A DNA stretch of 64,000 nt from Sphingobacteriaceae bacterium (GTDB taxonomy: Bacteria; Bacteroidota; Bacteroidia; B-17B0; Aurantibacillaceae). The translations under genes were made by a program, and so were the position numbers. Under the pieces are notes generated by a model. The model was not told where the DNA came from. It saw only the letters and a program-made list of their open reading frames with translations, and made no database searches. How positions within the stretch are numbered: the stretch's first letter is position 1; each line of letters opens with the position of its first letter. The stretch is from the NCBI GenBank assembly GCA_016709575.1, contig JADJMM010000014.1, positions 1 to 64,000 of the forward strand, read 5' to 3'. Below are positions 31,309-41,828 of the stretch, in pieces.

Positions 31309-33646
31309 AAAATGCAGCTCTGGTTTTAGTAATGATTTTGTCGCTTACCTTTAATGCACAAAATATTCAAAACAATCCTACTTCAAATCACGGTAACAAG
31401 TTCGAACAGCTTGGAACTATTTTACAAAGTCCAAACGAATACCGTACTGCTTCAGGTGCGCCGGGTTCAAAATACTGGCAACAAAAAGCAGATTACGATA
31501 TTGATGTAACCCTTGATGAGAAAAACTTAACTTGTATTGGAAGTGAAACGGTGACATACACCAACAATTCGCCTGATAAATTAGATTATTTATGGTTGCA
31601 GTTAGATGAAAATCAACACGACGTTAATAATCCTGCAAACTATTGGGATGCTAATAAAATTGAGGCTCCTGTAACGCAGGGTGAAATTAAAGCACTAACT
31701 ACAAAGGAAACATTAACCCAATTGGATATGGGCGATAAAATTCTAGAGGTAAGTGATGAAAAAGGAAAGCCTTTAAAATATACTATCAACACTACAATGA
31801 TGCGTATCGATTTACCAAAAACATTGAATCCTGGCAGCAAAGTGAAATTCAAAGTAAAATGGAAATACAAACTAAGCAACCGAATGGAGACCGGTGGTCG
31901 CGGTGGTTACGAATATTTTCCGGAAGACGGTAATCATTTATTTACAATGACGCAGTGGTTCCCGCGCATGTGTGTGTATAGCGATTTTCAAGGATGGCAA
32001 CATAAACAATTTACCGGTCGTGGTGAATTTGCTTTAGCTTTTGGAAATTATAAAGTGAAGATGACGGTTCCTTCGGATCACGTAGTTTGTTCAACAGGAG
32101 AAATTCAAAATGCCGCACAAGTTTTATCAGCGGCACAATTAGCACGCTGGCAAAAAGCACAAACCGCAAAAGAACCAATTGAAGTTGTTACTTTGGAAGA
32201 AGCAACAGCGGCTGAAAAAAATAAATCAACCACTACAAAAACATGGATTTTTAAAGCTGATAGCGTTCGTGATTTTGCCTGGGGCTCGTCACGTAAATTT
32301 GTTTGGGATGCAATGCCTGCTTTTGTAGGCAAACATAAAACTATGTGTATGAGTTTTTATGGGAAAGAAGCTTATCCTTTGTATCGTAAATATTCTACAA
32401 AAACGGTAGCGCATACTATTAAAACTTACTCTAAGTTCAGTATCGATTATCCATATCCAGTTGCTCAAAGTATTGAAGCCGCAAACGGAATGGAATACCC
32501 AATGATATGTTTTAATTTCGGTCGCGCCGAAAAAGATGGCACATATACAGAAGGTTCTAAAAACGGAATGATTTTAGTTATTATACATGAGGTTGGACAT
32601 AACTTTTTCCCAATGATTATTAATAGCGACGAACGTCAGTGGAGCTGGTTAGATGAAGGTTTAAATACATTTGTTCAATTTTTAACAGAGCAGGAATTCG
32701 ATAATAATTTCGCATCTCAACGCGGACCGGCACACAAAATGGTTGACTATATGCGCTTACCAAAAGATCAGTTAGAGCCTATCATGACTAACAGTGAAAA
32801 TATTATTCATTTTGGTCCGAATGCTTATGGTAAACCTGCAACAGCTTTAAATATTTTGCGTGAAACAGTTATGGGAAGAGAGTTGTTTGACTTTGCTTTT
32901 AAAACGTATTGTACCCGTTGGGCTTTTAAGCATCCACAACCTGCAGATTTTTTCAGAAGTATGGAAGATGCATCGGGTGTTGATTTAGATTGGTTTTGGA
33001 GAGCTTGGTTTTATGATATTACCCAGTTGATATCGCTTTAGATTCTGTGAAGGCCTATACTTTCGAGAATGGAAAGAAAGTACCAATGAAAATGGATACG
33101 ATTACTCGTCGCCCGCCCCCAAAACAATTTGAGCACCTTACTAAAATCCGTAACAAAGAATCAGGGATGAAATTTTTAGTAGATGTGGATACAACTTTAC
33201 GTGATTTCTATTACTATTATGTTCCGGAAAAAGAAATCACAAAAGAAGTAAAAAACCGTTACGATAATTTTGAATTAATGAGTGATAGTGCTTTTAGTAA
33301 AGTAAAAGATAAATTTATTTATGAATTAAGATTCAGTAATAAAGGCGGAACTGTAATGCCAATCATTATCCAATGGAATTATGCTGATGGTAGTACGGAA
33401 ATTGACCGCATTCACGCTTATGTTTGGAGAATGAATGAGAAAGAAGTGACTAAAACCTTTATGAAAAGTAAAAAAGTAGCTTCTATTTTATTAGACCCTT
33501 ACAAGGAAACCTGCGATATTAATGAGAAAAATAACACCTGGAATGTAAATACAGAACCTTCTAAATTCGAGGTGTTTAAAACAAAAGCGACTGTTCGTGG
33601 TCAAAGCACAGGCGATAATCCTATGCAAAAGGCTAAGAAGAAATAG
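31305..33646 (+). CDS. M1 family zinc metallopeptidase, frameshifted
   Basis: About 780 aa after correction. A signal peptide (MILSLTFNAQ) precedes the aminopeptidase-N-like beta domain. The zinc site is IIHEVGHNFFP (HEXXH) with the third ligand Glu in WLDEGLNTF. The C-terminal region continues after a missing C in the run 33022-33024, restoring FYDITPVDIALDSVKAY. The domain layout resembles the Bacteroidota secreted M1 peptidases that lack a canonical GAMEN (here AANGMEYPM). It probably trims peptides in the periplasm or on the surface. The ATGA overlap with the HupE-like gene suggests a shared process. Confidence 0.87.
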
Positions 33647-33665
33647 GACTTATAAAGTAAATTTA

Positions 33666-33673
33666 TATATTTG
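33666..33673 (+). promoter_or_regulatory. TAnnTTTG promoter box (TATATTTG)
   Basis: An exact match 26 nt before the ATG at 33700. Confidence 0.55.
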
Positions 33674-33699
33674 AAATAAGGCCTAATGCCTTTTATCAA

Positions 33700-35774
33700 A
33701 TGAATAAAATTATACTCTCATTAACTTTAGTATTAACGTTTTGTTTTTCTAAGGCGCAAGTAACGTATCCAAGTTCCAATATTAATTTAATAGGCTTTAT
33801 AAATCCTGAAACTGTTTCAGCATCAGGTGTTAAATATTCAGGCTGCTGGGGTTATAATCAAACCTCTAAAAACAAGGAGTATGCAATAGTTGGATCAAGC
33901 AGAGGAACTTATTTTATTGATATTTCATCACCCGCTACACCAACTGTTTGCGATTATGTACCCGGCACCTCAAGTCCGGGTGTATGGCGTGAAGTAAATG
34001 TGTATCAAAATTATGCTTACGTTGTAAGTGATAACTCTCCGCCAAATAGTTTTCAGATTATCGATATGCAATATTTACCGGATTCGGTTCATGTAGTGCA
34101 TAACAACAATACAACATATTTTGAAAGAGGACATCAGGTTTATGTGGATGGAAATAAATTGTATGTTGCCGGTATAAGATTTGCAGGTAGCGGAAGCGCT
34201 AATATGAGAGTTTACAGTTTAGCTACACCAAGTGCACCAGTTTTATTACGTACACTTAGTCAGGATTACCCATCAATTACCTATGTCCACGATATGTTTG
34301 TACGTAGAGATACAGTGTTTGCGCATTGTGGAAATCAAGGATTACATGTTTACAAATTTACTGCCAGCAATACATTTAGTGCTTAGGATCTCTTACAGGT
34401 TATGCAGATGCAGGATATTGTCATAGCGGTTCTATTACTAATGATGGAAAAACATTTATTATGTGCGATGAAGTTCCAACCGGATTAAGAATAAAAAGTT
34501 TGGATGTAAGTAATCTAAGTAATATTACTATGAATGCTTTGTTTAGACCGAATTCCAATACTGGCTTTGTTGGACATAATCCTTATGTAATTGGAAACAA
34601 ATACGCACTTATTTCCTGTTATCAGGATGGTTTATATATGTATGATATTTCAAGTCCTGCCACACCAACCATAGCCGGTTACTTTGATACTCATCCTCAA
34701 GGAGGAGCAAGTGCCAGTAATAATTACGGTTCCAGTTCTTACAATGGTAATTGGGGAGCCTATCCTTATTTCAAAAGCGGACTTATTATAGCTAATGATA
34801 TGCAAAATGGGGTTTTCATTCTTGGTGCCACAGCTTTTGCTCCTGCTGCTAACTTTAATAACGCTGCAACAATTTGTAGTGGAGTTACAACTACATTTAC
34901 TGATGTATCTACTAACACACCAACATCATGGAGTTGGAATATTCCGGGAGCAAGTGTTCCTACTTCTACTTTACAAAACCCTTCAGTTACATTTACAGCC
35001 GGTGGAGTTTATAATGCAACTTTAATAGCAACAAATGCAAGTGGAACTAATTCTGTGGTTAAATCAATAACAGTTACAGCAACACCAACAGTTATTACAG
35101 GAGGCGTTTCAAGTATTTGTGTTGGAAGTTCAGCCACATTAACTACGAGCGGCGCTTCAACTTATACTTGGAATCCGGGCGCATTAACAGGAACGAATAT
35201 TGTTGTTAGTCCAACCACAACTATTACGTACACCGTTGTCGGATTAACAGGTTCTTGTTCTAACACAAATACAAAAATTTTAACCGTTAATGCATTGCCA
35301 GTTGTAAATGCAAGTTCGAGTACAAGTTTAATGTGTGTTGGACAAACACTGACTCTAACAGGAACCGGAGCTGCTACATATACTTGGATGCCGGGAAATA
35401 TTACAGGAAATACAATCGCACTTTCACCAACTGTATCCACTACTTATAGTGTAATAGGGACATCAACAAGTAATTGTATCAATTCTTCAGCAATAAGCGT
35501 ATCAGTTTCAGCTTGTACAGGTATTAGTTCATTAACGAATGCAGAAAATCAATTTATGATTTTACCAAATCCGAACTCTGGACAATTTGTTATTGTAGGT
35601 TCTTCAGATGCTTTTGATATTAGTGTTTATAATAGTATTGGTCAATTAATTAAATTCATACCACAAAATAAAGCCAGAGTAAATGTGGATTTGTCGAATT
35701 CTGCTAAAGGAATATATTACGTTGTAATAAATTCGCAAGGCAAACGGATTAACCGCAAATTAATAATTGATTAA
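33700..35774 (+). CDS. LVIVD-repeat (choice-of-anchor B) protein with PKD/Ig domains and T9SS signal, frameshifted
   Basis: Signal peptide (LTLVLTFCFSKAQ), then LVIVD-like beta-propeller repeats (TYFIDISSPATPTVCDY; YMYDISSPATPTIAGYF). A PKD domain (TPTSWSWNIPGASVPTSTL), two Ig-like repeats (STYTWNPGALTGTN; ATYTWMPGNITGNT) and a T9SS sorting domain (MILPNPNSGQFVIV ... KGIYYVVINSQGKR) follow. One T is missing near 34383, after which the frame reads ALGSLTGYADAGYCHSGS. The ~690-aa product is exported and surface-linked. LVIVD proteins are of unknown function in Bacteroidota. Confidence 0.82.
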
Positions 35775-35793
35775 AAACTAAATGTATAGAATA

Positions 35794-35825
35794 AAAAAAG
35801 CCTGAAATTAATTTCAGGCTTTTTT
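35794..35825. terminator. Bidirectional intrinsic terminator
   Basis: AAAAAAGCCTGAAAT, loop TA, ATTTCAGGCTTTTTT: a perfect 15-bp stem with an A run on the left and a T run on the right. It sits between two convergent genes and can serve both. Confidence 0.9.
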
Positions 35826-35837
35826 GTTGATAGAAAA

Positions 35838-37541
35838 TTAACTCTTCCTCTCAAATATCATAATATAACTTTGGGATTTTGGTTGATAACGCTGTGCGCT
35901 TTCATCAAAAATGTACGTACTGCGTTGTCCGTCTATCATATCAACTAAACCTGCCAGTTTATAATTTTCCTGAATGTATTTATTAGCCCATTGAAATACG
36001 TATTGGTCGGAACCAGGCTGTACAAATAAAGAAATTTGATGATTGAAGAAGATAAAATATTTTGGTTTAGCTTTTTCTACATCCGCTACAAACTCTCGTT
36101 GCCACACTTTGTGTTGTGGCACATTATCTACTATGGCAGCAAAATAAGCATGACGCGAAGGACATTTCTTTTTAGTGTAAAAATAGATTTGTGGTTCAGA
36201 ACCCATTACCACAATCTGATCTTCGGGTTTTGCAACGCGATTAATGTAATTTCCAATCTCCATAGCTTCAGGAAAAGGATTTGTACCGTAGACAGCACGA
36301 ACAATTTGCTCGTAATTCGGGTGGAAGTAGTAATTTTTTAATTTATCGGTATGAAAGAAAATTAAAACGGCAAATAATCCTAAGTAAGCATATTTTAAAT
36401 TAACCGATTTTAAATTCAATCGATCTTTTAAAATACTCATAGAACTAAAATAAGTTAAACCAGCTAAAATAGATAATCCGGGAAGGATTTGAATCCAATA
36501 ATGTCCGTAAAAATAAAAACCGGGAAAAATAGTTGCGCAAGAGAACGCAATTAAAATAAATGCGAAAGCTTTGGTTTTTAAGTCTACCGCTTTTGCAAAC
36601 AAACAGACAATGAGGGCAAGGAATGAATGTCGCCAGAACAAATGATAATCGTTGGTAATGGCTTGATAAGTATAATCCAGATATTGTTTACCCTGTTCCC
36701 ATTTTACTTTTCCAACGTAATTTTTAGGAATTTCAAAAGTCCAGAAAAGCATTTCATTAAACGCACCTTTCATATAAATCAACAAGAACATCACTGCGAC
36801 AACTGTAGCCGCACCTGCACCATAAATAAATGCAGTTTTAAATAATTGTTTATAATCTTTTTTTCCTTTAGTGAAGAAGAAATCTGTAATCACCGTTATT
36901 CCTCCTGCAGCCACATAAAATATACCACTGGTCTTAACCATGAAAGCGGCGCCTAGGGATAATCCCATTAGTAAATAGTATTTCCAATCAGAATTTAGTC
37001 GGGCTATAGAATAAAATAGAAAACCAAGACTTCCGAAAAATATTACCGCGTGTTCACCTTGTACTGTATAACCGCTTAAAGTCGGAGTCATGGATACGAA
37101 CACGAAAGTTGCAGCTGAAACTGCACCGGCAAAAGCAGAGAATAAATTACGTGAAGTGAAATAAATGAATATCATAGTTAAGATATTCACATACATAAAG
37201 CCTTTGTGCATTCCTTCTACAGTATCACCAAAAAATTTAACGATGAAGGCAAAGAAATAGAACATCCCAGGAAATTTCTGTTCGTAAAAATCTTTATATG
37301 GAATCCCACCTTCTAATAATAATTTACCGTAGTAAGAATAAGCGCCTTCGTCACGTTCAAAAGGAATTCCGTAAAACTTAGAACGTATGCTATAAGTGAT
37401 AAAGACGAGTAGTAATAAAATGCCTAAACCAATTTTATCTTCCTGAGATAAATTTTTGAACTTAGTCACAAAATCAAATTTGCCTGCAGGTTCTTTTACT
37501 GCAACTTTTACTTCTTTCGCTTTTGAGATACTCTTGCTCAT
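35838..37541 (-). CDS. ArnT/PMT-like membrane glycosyltransferase (GT39/GT83 type)
   Basis: 567 aa with about ten to twelve membrane spans. The first periplasmic loop carries FERDEGAYSYYGKLLLEGG, the catalytic Asp-Glu motif of polyprenyl-phosphate-sugar transferases, followed by YEQKFPGMFYF. The C-terminal soluble portion contains VMGSEPQIYFYTKKKC. It moves a sugar from a polyprenyl-phosphate donor onto lipid A, glycan or protein. It ends a four-gene minus-strand group with an epimerase and two GT2 enzymes, one of which (38464) is DPM1/ArnC-like and could supply the polyprenyl-sugar donor. Confidence 0.8.
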   Translation of the reverse strand: MSKSISKAKEVKVAVKEPAGKFDFVTKFKNLSQEDKIGLGILLLLVFITYSIRSKFYGIPFERDEGAYSYYGKLLLEGGIPYKDFYEQKFPGMFYFFAFIVKFFGDTVEGMHKGFMYVNILTMIFIYFTSRNLFSAFAGAVSAATFVFVSMTPTLSGYTVQGEHAVIFFGSLGFLFYSIARLNSDWKYYLLMGLSLGAAFMVKTSGIFYVAAGGITVITDFFFTKGKKDYKQLFKTAFIYGAGAATVVAVMFLLIYMKGAFNEMLFWTFEIPKNYVGKVKWEQGKQYLDYTYQAITNDYHLFWRHSFLALIVCLFAKAVDLKTKAFAFILIAFSCATIFPGFYFYGHYWIQILPGLSILAGLTYFSSMSILKDRLNLKSVNLKYAYLGLFAVLIFFHTDKLKNYYFHPNYEQIVRAVYGTNPFPEAMEIGNYINRVAKPEDQIVVMGSEPQIYFYTKKKCPSRHAYFAAIVDNVPQHKVWQREFVADVEKAKPKYFIFFNHQISLFVQPGSDQYVFQWANKYIQENYKLAGLVDMIDGQRSTYIFDESAQRYQPKSQSYIMIFERKS

Positions 37542-37552
37542 TAATTCTGTTT

Positions 37553-38467
37553 TTATGAATTAGCTTTTATATATGAATAGGTTTGCGCAATGCCTTTAGC
37601 AATGGGCGTAAATTTAAAGGATGGAACTGCCTTTATTATTTTTGTGTTATCTAAGTCAATGGCAGAATTATCACTTAATCGCGTGTCTTCGTTTATTATC
37701 TCAAATTTCTCACTTACGGTTGTTTTAATAACATCTACAATCTGATTAATGGTCAAACTATCATTTGAAGAAATATTGTAGGTTGAAGAAGTTCCTACAT
37801 CTGCAGTAGTTGAAAGACTTAATAATTCAGCAACGTCTTTCACGTAAATGTAATTACGAAGCGTTTCGCCGTTACCAAATATTTTAATCTTATTTTCTGA
37901 AATTATTTTTTCGAGTAAAGTATTAATTAAGCCTAATCCTTTTGATGTATTTTGTCCTTCACCATAAACATTTGAAATACGGTAAACATCGTAACTAATA
38001 TTGTAACGGGTTTTAAAGTACAATAAGAAATTCTCCATGGCTAATTTAGTAATACCGTAAGGAGAAAATGGATTTTTATCGGATGTTTCACTTACTTTTT
38101 GTTTGGTTGAACCATAAATAGTTCCTGCGCTTGATAGAAAAGCAATTTTCTTTACTTTTAATTGCGCTACAATATTTCCGAAGTTGATGAATGGAATTAA
38201 ATTCTTTTCCATTTCCATAATCGGATTCTCCCAACTGGTAACAGGAATCGTAGCCGATGCTAAAAAATAAACAATATCAATATCAGCAAAATCAGATGCA
38301 ATTTGTTTCGAGTCGCTTAAATCATTTTTCTTGTAAGTTATTTTTGAATCAAATGCGCTTTTATCAGAAATATCAAAAGCAAATACATTTACATTTGGTA
38401 AAGAAGATAATTTGGCAACTAAATGTTTACCAATAAAACCATTAGCGCCTATTACCGCTACGTTCAT
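37553..38467 (-). CDS. NAD-dependent epimerase/dehydratase (extended SDR)
   Basis: 304 aa. The Rossmann motif is IGANGFIGKHL, the catalytic Ser/Thr region LSSAGTIYGST, and YGITKLAME gives the Tyr-xxx-Lys pair. The family fits UDP/GDP/NDP-sugar epimerases; substrate not resolved. It overlaps the next minus-strand GT2 gene by 4 nt, so both are translated together. Confidence 0.85.
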   Translation of the reverse strand: MNVAVIGANGFIGKHLVAKLSSLPNVNVFAFDISDKSAFDSKITYKKNDLSDSKQIASDFADIDIVYFLASATIPVTSWENPIMEMEKNLIPFINFGNIVAQLKVKKIAFLSSAGTIYGSTKQKVSETSDKNPFSPYGITKLAMENFLLYFKTRYNISYDVYRISNVYGEGQNTSKGLGLINTLLEKIISENKIKIFGNGETLRNYIYVKDVAELLSLSTTADVGTSSTYNISSNDSLTINQIVDVIKTTVSEKFEIINEDTRLSDNSAIDLDNTKIIKAVPSFKFTPIAKGIAQTYSYIKANS

Positions 38468-39393
38468 AAATTAATAGTCCTTTCAATTACAGTATACGGA
38501 CGATTACGCACTTCATCGTAAATACGAACGATGTACTCACCAATAATTCCCAAACAAATTAAAATAAGTGAACTAAAAAACGAAATAATAATAGTTAAGG
38601 TGGCAAAACCTTTCACATCAATATCACCGTTTAAACGGTGATAAATTACGTTTAAAGAATACACACAAGCAAAAACAAAACCAATGGTTCCTAATATTGT
38701 TATAAGTCGAATGGGAGCGGTAGAGAATGAGAAAATCCCATCCATAGCTATCTTTAATAATTTTTTTAATGTGTATCCTGATTTTCCATCGAAGCGGGCG
38801 TGGCGTTCAAATTCTACACCAATTTGTTTAAAGCCAACCCATGCGCGAATCCCACGTAAGAACGGATTTTGTTCCTGTAATTTAAGCATGTTGTCAAGAA
38901 CTTGTTTCTTCATCACACAAAAATCACCACTATCAATAGGGATATGGATGTCACTCATGGCTTTTAGAACTTTATAAAAACCATTATAGGCCATGCGTTT
39001 CAAAAATGATTCTTTTCGATTCTTACGTATGCCATAAGCTACATCGTATCCATCATCCAAATATTTAAAAAAGCCCGGTAATTGCGAAGGCGGATCCTGT
39101 AAATCATCATCAATAACAGCAATATAATCACCTGTAGAATGATGCATAGCCGTTTTAACAGCTATTTGGTGACCAAAATTCTTAGAGAGTTTAATGCCTT
39201 TGATGTAGGGATAAATTTTAGCCAGCTCTTCAATTTTTTCGAAACTTTTATCTTTACTGCCATCATCTACCAATACCAATTCAAGATTCCAATTGTGTGC
39301 TTTACGCTCTATCTCAATTGCCTCCAATAATTTGTCCATAAATTTGGCAGAATTGTATATAGGAACGAGTATGGATATTTTTTTGCTCATCAA
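38464..39393 (-). CDS. GT2 glycosyltransferase, polyprenyl-phosphate sugar synthase-like (ArnC/DPM1 type)
   Basis: 309 aa. The GT-A domain has ISILVPIYNS, VDDGSKDKS and VIDDDLQDPPSQLP. Two C-terminal membrane spans follow (ILGTIGFVFACVYSLNVIYH; LTIIISFFSSLILICLGIIG), as in GtrB/ArnC-like enzymes. These attach a sugar to polyprenyl phosphate on the cytoplasmic face for later use by a GT39-like transferase such as the one at 35838. It overlaps the epimerase by 4 nt. Confidence 0.88.
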   Translation of the reverse strand: MMSKKISILVPIYNSAKFMDKLLEAIEIERKAHNWNLELVLVDDGSKDKSFEKIEELAKIYPYIKGIKLSKNFGHQIAVKTAMHHSTGDYIAVIDDDLQDPPSQLPGFFKYLDDGYDVAYGIRKNRKESFLKRMAYNGFYKVLKAMSDIHIPIDSGDFCVMKKQVLDNMLKLQEQNPFLRGIRAWVGFKQIGVEFERHARFDGKSGYTLKKLLKIAMDGIFSFSTAPIRLITILGTIGFVFACVYSLNVIYHRLNGDIDVKGFATLTIIISFFSSLILICLGIIGEYIVRIYDEVRNRPYTVIERTINL

Positions 39394-39394
39394 T

Positions 39395-40219
39395 TTATTT
39401 CAAAACGTATTTGTATAAAATTTTCTTTGCTTCAGTAAGTGCAAAGGACTTAAACAAGCCAATTTTACGACTTAGCCAAGATAGTTGATATTCTTTATTT
39501 AAGTAAATTTTATTGATAAAATTTGAGAGGTCTTCACGCTGTTTTTTAACCACATTAACACTTGCTGAGCTTTTTGATACCCTAAAAGAACTAACCACAT
39601 CGGGTAGGGCGTGGTAATTTCCGTGTAATAAAATTTTATACCACAAATCTAAATCCAAAACATAAAAAATATCAGAATTAAAATTGCCGGTTTTCTTCAA
39701 AATGTTTTTTCTAAACATAATAGCTCCGCCTTCACCAATAATATTTCCGCCTGAGCGGACATTCTTATTAATGGCTGCAAATCCTGTTACTTCACATTCA
39801 GTTTTTGTAAACCCGCGGTTAAATAAAATCTTCCCGCTTTCGTCAATAATATTTCTTCTTCCGCCTACCATTGCTATTTTTTCGTTGGTATCGGCATCCA
39901 TTATTTTCACTTGCTTTTCTAAGCAACCTGGGTAAATGAAATCATCAGCTGGAAGTATTTTTATGTATTTTCCTGTAGCGTGTTCCATGGCTTTATTCCA
40001 ATTCGGAATCATGCCAATATTGGTATCATTAATAAATAATTTTACACGCGGATCAGAATAAGATTTGACGATTGAAATAGTGTTATCTGTAGATTGATTA
40101 TCCACAACAACGATTTCAAAATCCTTAAAACTTTGGCTTAAAACCGAATCAATGGTTTCCTTAATGAATTGTTGTCCGTTATAAACCGGGATACAGACGC
40201 TTAATTTAGGGCCAGTCAT
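39395..40219 (-). CDS. GT2 family glycosyltransferase
   Basis: 274 aa. It has LSVCIPVYNGQQFI, VVDNQSTDNT and ILPADDFIYPG, the GT-A nucleotide/metal site. The C-terminal region, DLDLWYKILLHG, is normal for family 2 enzymes acting on surface glycans. It is the first gene of the minus-strand group from the divergent promoter; the next ORF start is 2 bp downstream. Acceptor and sugar are not known. Confidence 0.87.
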   Translation of the reverse strand: MTGPKLSVCIPVYNGQQFIKETIDSVLSQSFKDFEIVVVDNQSTDNTISIVKSYSDPRVKLFINDTNIGMIPNWNKAMEHATGKYIKILPADDFIYPGCLEKQVKIMDADTNEKIAMVGGRRNIIDESGKILFNRGFTKTECEVTGFAAINKNVRSGGNIIGEGGAIMFRKNILKKTGNFNSDIFYVLDLDLWYKILLHGNYHALPDVVSSFRVSKSSASVNVVKKQREDLSNFINKIYLNKEYQLSWLSRKIGLFKSFALTEAKKILYKYVLK

Positions 40220-40282
40220 TTCTTTAAATTATTTAAATCGCTGATTGTTAATCAGATATAATCGTTTTTCAGTTTTCTAACA

Positions 40283-40298
40283 CAAATATATATATTTG
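40283..40298. promoter_or_regulatory. Back-to-back divergent promoter palindrome CAAATATATATATTTG
   Basis: A perfect 16-bp palindrome made of two TATATTTG boxes touching tail-to-tail, one on each strand. Each equals the Bacteroidota TAnnTTTG element. It lies in the 132-bp gap between the two oppositely transcribed polysaccharide groups. A second plus-strand box, TAATTTTG, sits at 40328-40335. The two polymerases could not load at once, so the two groups would compete or be co-regulated. Confidence 0.6.
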
Positions 40299-40351
40299 AA
40301 ATATATAAAACTACTAATCAATTAGCTTAATTTTGATTGGTAAAAAGCCCT

Positions 40352-40900
40352 ATGATTTCAGAAATAAAAGAATCCAAAATACAAGGTTGCAAACAAATTG
40401 TTTTAAACCAGTTTTCTGACAAGCGCGGTACATTTACAAAATCATTTCACGAAGATATTTTTAACGATGCAGGTATTAAAATGCATGTAGCAGAAGAGTA
40501 TTTTACTTCATCCGTTAAAAATGTTTTTAGAGGGATGCACTTTCAAATTCCTCCTGCCGATCATGAAAAAATAGTGTATTGCAATATTGGAACTATTACT
40601 GATTTTGTGGTGGATTTAAGAGTGGGCTCACCAACTTTTGGTCAATATGATTCGTTTGAATTAGATGGTGAAAAACCAACTTTAGTATATATCCCTAAAG
40701 GGTTAGCGCATGGTTTTTTTGTGCATTCGGCTTTAGCATTAATGCAATATAAAGTATCAACTGTTTACGATTTAAAATGTGATACAGGTTTATTGTACAC
40801 CTCATTTGATTTTGCAAAAGACATCCGTAACGTAATAGTTTCCGATAGAGATTTAGGTTTTTCTTCTTTCGAAAATTTTAAAAGTCCTTTTAAATTTTAA
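40352..40900 (+). CDS. RmlC-like sugar epimerase (AscE-like 5-epimerase candidate)
   Basis: A 182-aa cupin of the dTDP-4-dehydrorhamnose 3,5-epimerase family: FSDKRGTFTKSFHEDIF, the catalytic-His motif VFRGMHFQ, TDFVVDLRVGSPTFGQ, IPKGLAHGFFV and MQYKVSTVYDLKCDTG. No dTDP-glucose genes (rmlA, B, D) are present. Instead it leads a set for CDP-3,6-dideoxyhexose synthesis, where Yersinia AscE is the RmlC-like 5-epimerase. The ATG at 40352 is chosen over the TTG at 40337. The reductase that follows starts 3 nt after its stop. Confidence 0.8.
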   Translation: MISEIKESKIQGCKQIVLNQFSDKRGTFTKSFHEDIFNDAGIKMHVAEEYFTSSVKNVFRGMHFQIPPADHEKIVYCNIGTITDFVVDLRVGSPTFGQYDSFELDGEKPTLVYIPKGLAHGFFVHSALALMQYKVSTVYDLKCDTGLLYTSFDFAKDIRNVIVSDRDLGFSSFENFKSPFKF

Positions 40901-40902
40901 CC

Positions 40903-41753
40903 ATGAAGGTTTTAGTTACAGGAGCAACCGGAGGATTGGGTGAATTGGTAATTTCTAAATTGCTTTCACAAAACATTGAAGTTATTGCCACCTCGCGTAA
41001 TGAAGAAAAAGCAAAACAATGCGCGTTTTATAGCAAAGTAGAATACTTTCCCTTCGATATTAATTCAAAAAACGATTCCGATTTATATTCTTATTTCAAT
41101 AAGCCCGATGCTTTAATTCATTTGGCTTGGGAAAAATTAGATGAATACAAAAACGAAACACACACCACTTCGATTTTAGAAAATCACAAACAATTTCTTT
41201 CCAATTTAATTGATAATGGATTGAAAGATATTACTGTTGTCGGCACTTGTTACGAATACGGCTTGCAAGAGGGAATTTTAAAGGAAAGCATGGATTCAAA
41301 ACCGGTTTTACCCTATCCGCAAGGCAAAAATCTCTTACGCGAATTCCTGGAAGCAAAACAAAAATCAACGACTTTTAATTTTAAATGGGCACGTGTATTT
41401 TATGTTTTTGGAGAGGTAAAAGGCCGAAAAAATTTATACACTCATTTAATAAACGCAATCAAAAATAAAGATAAATCTTTCAATATGTCGGGCGGCGAGC
41501 AAATACGCGATTTTTGAGTCCTGATGAAATTGCAGAACGAATTGTAAAAATTGCTTTACAGAATAAAACTTTGGGCGTGATTAATTGTTGCAGTGGTAAT
41601 CCCGTGAAACTAAAGGATTTTGTAACTGATTTCCTTAATAGAAATAACTACAAAATAAAGCTCAATCTAGGCGTTTATCCTTATGTCGATTACGAACCCA
41701 TGGAGACCTGGGGTGATACAGCAAAATTAGATGCTGTTCTCAATAATAAATAG
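40903..41753 (+). CDS. SDR sugar reductase (AscF/RfbJ-like candidate), frameshifted
   Basis: About 283 aa after adding a T to the T5 run 41511-41515; the joined frame reads GEQIRDFLSPDEIAERIV. The Rossmann motif is VTGATGGLGELV, and the catalytic Tyr/Lys is in PYPQGKNLLREFLE (YxxxK). It belongs to the SDR group of 4-ketoreductases for deoxysugars. Between an RmlC-like epimerase and rfbFGH it is the natural candidate for the last step, reduction of the 4-keto group to CDP-ascarylose or an isomer. Confidence 0.72.
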
Positions 41754-41828
41754 ACCTTTTTATATGAAAAATAATTCCTAAATTCATAGCTTGAAATGGC
41801 TATAAACGGTCATTATAAATTCTAGATT

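Noticed and set aside
34795..35440. Overlapping frames inside the LVIVD protein that look like Leu-rich or Val-rich proteins
   Set aside because: Shadows of the T9SS gene; composition follows the Thr/Ser-rich coding strand.
40352..40900. dTDP-rhamnose pathway (rmlC)
   Set aside because: No rmlA, rmlB or rmlD is present; the linked genes use CDP-glucose. A shared enzyme cannot be ruled out.
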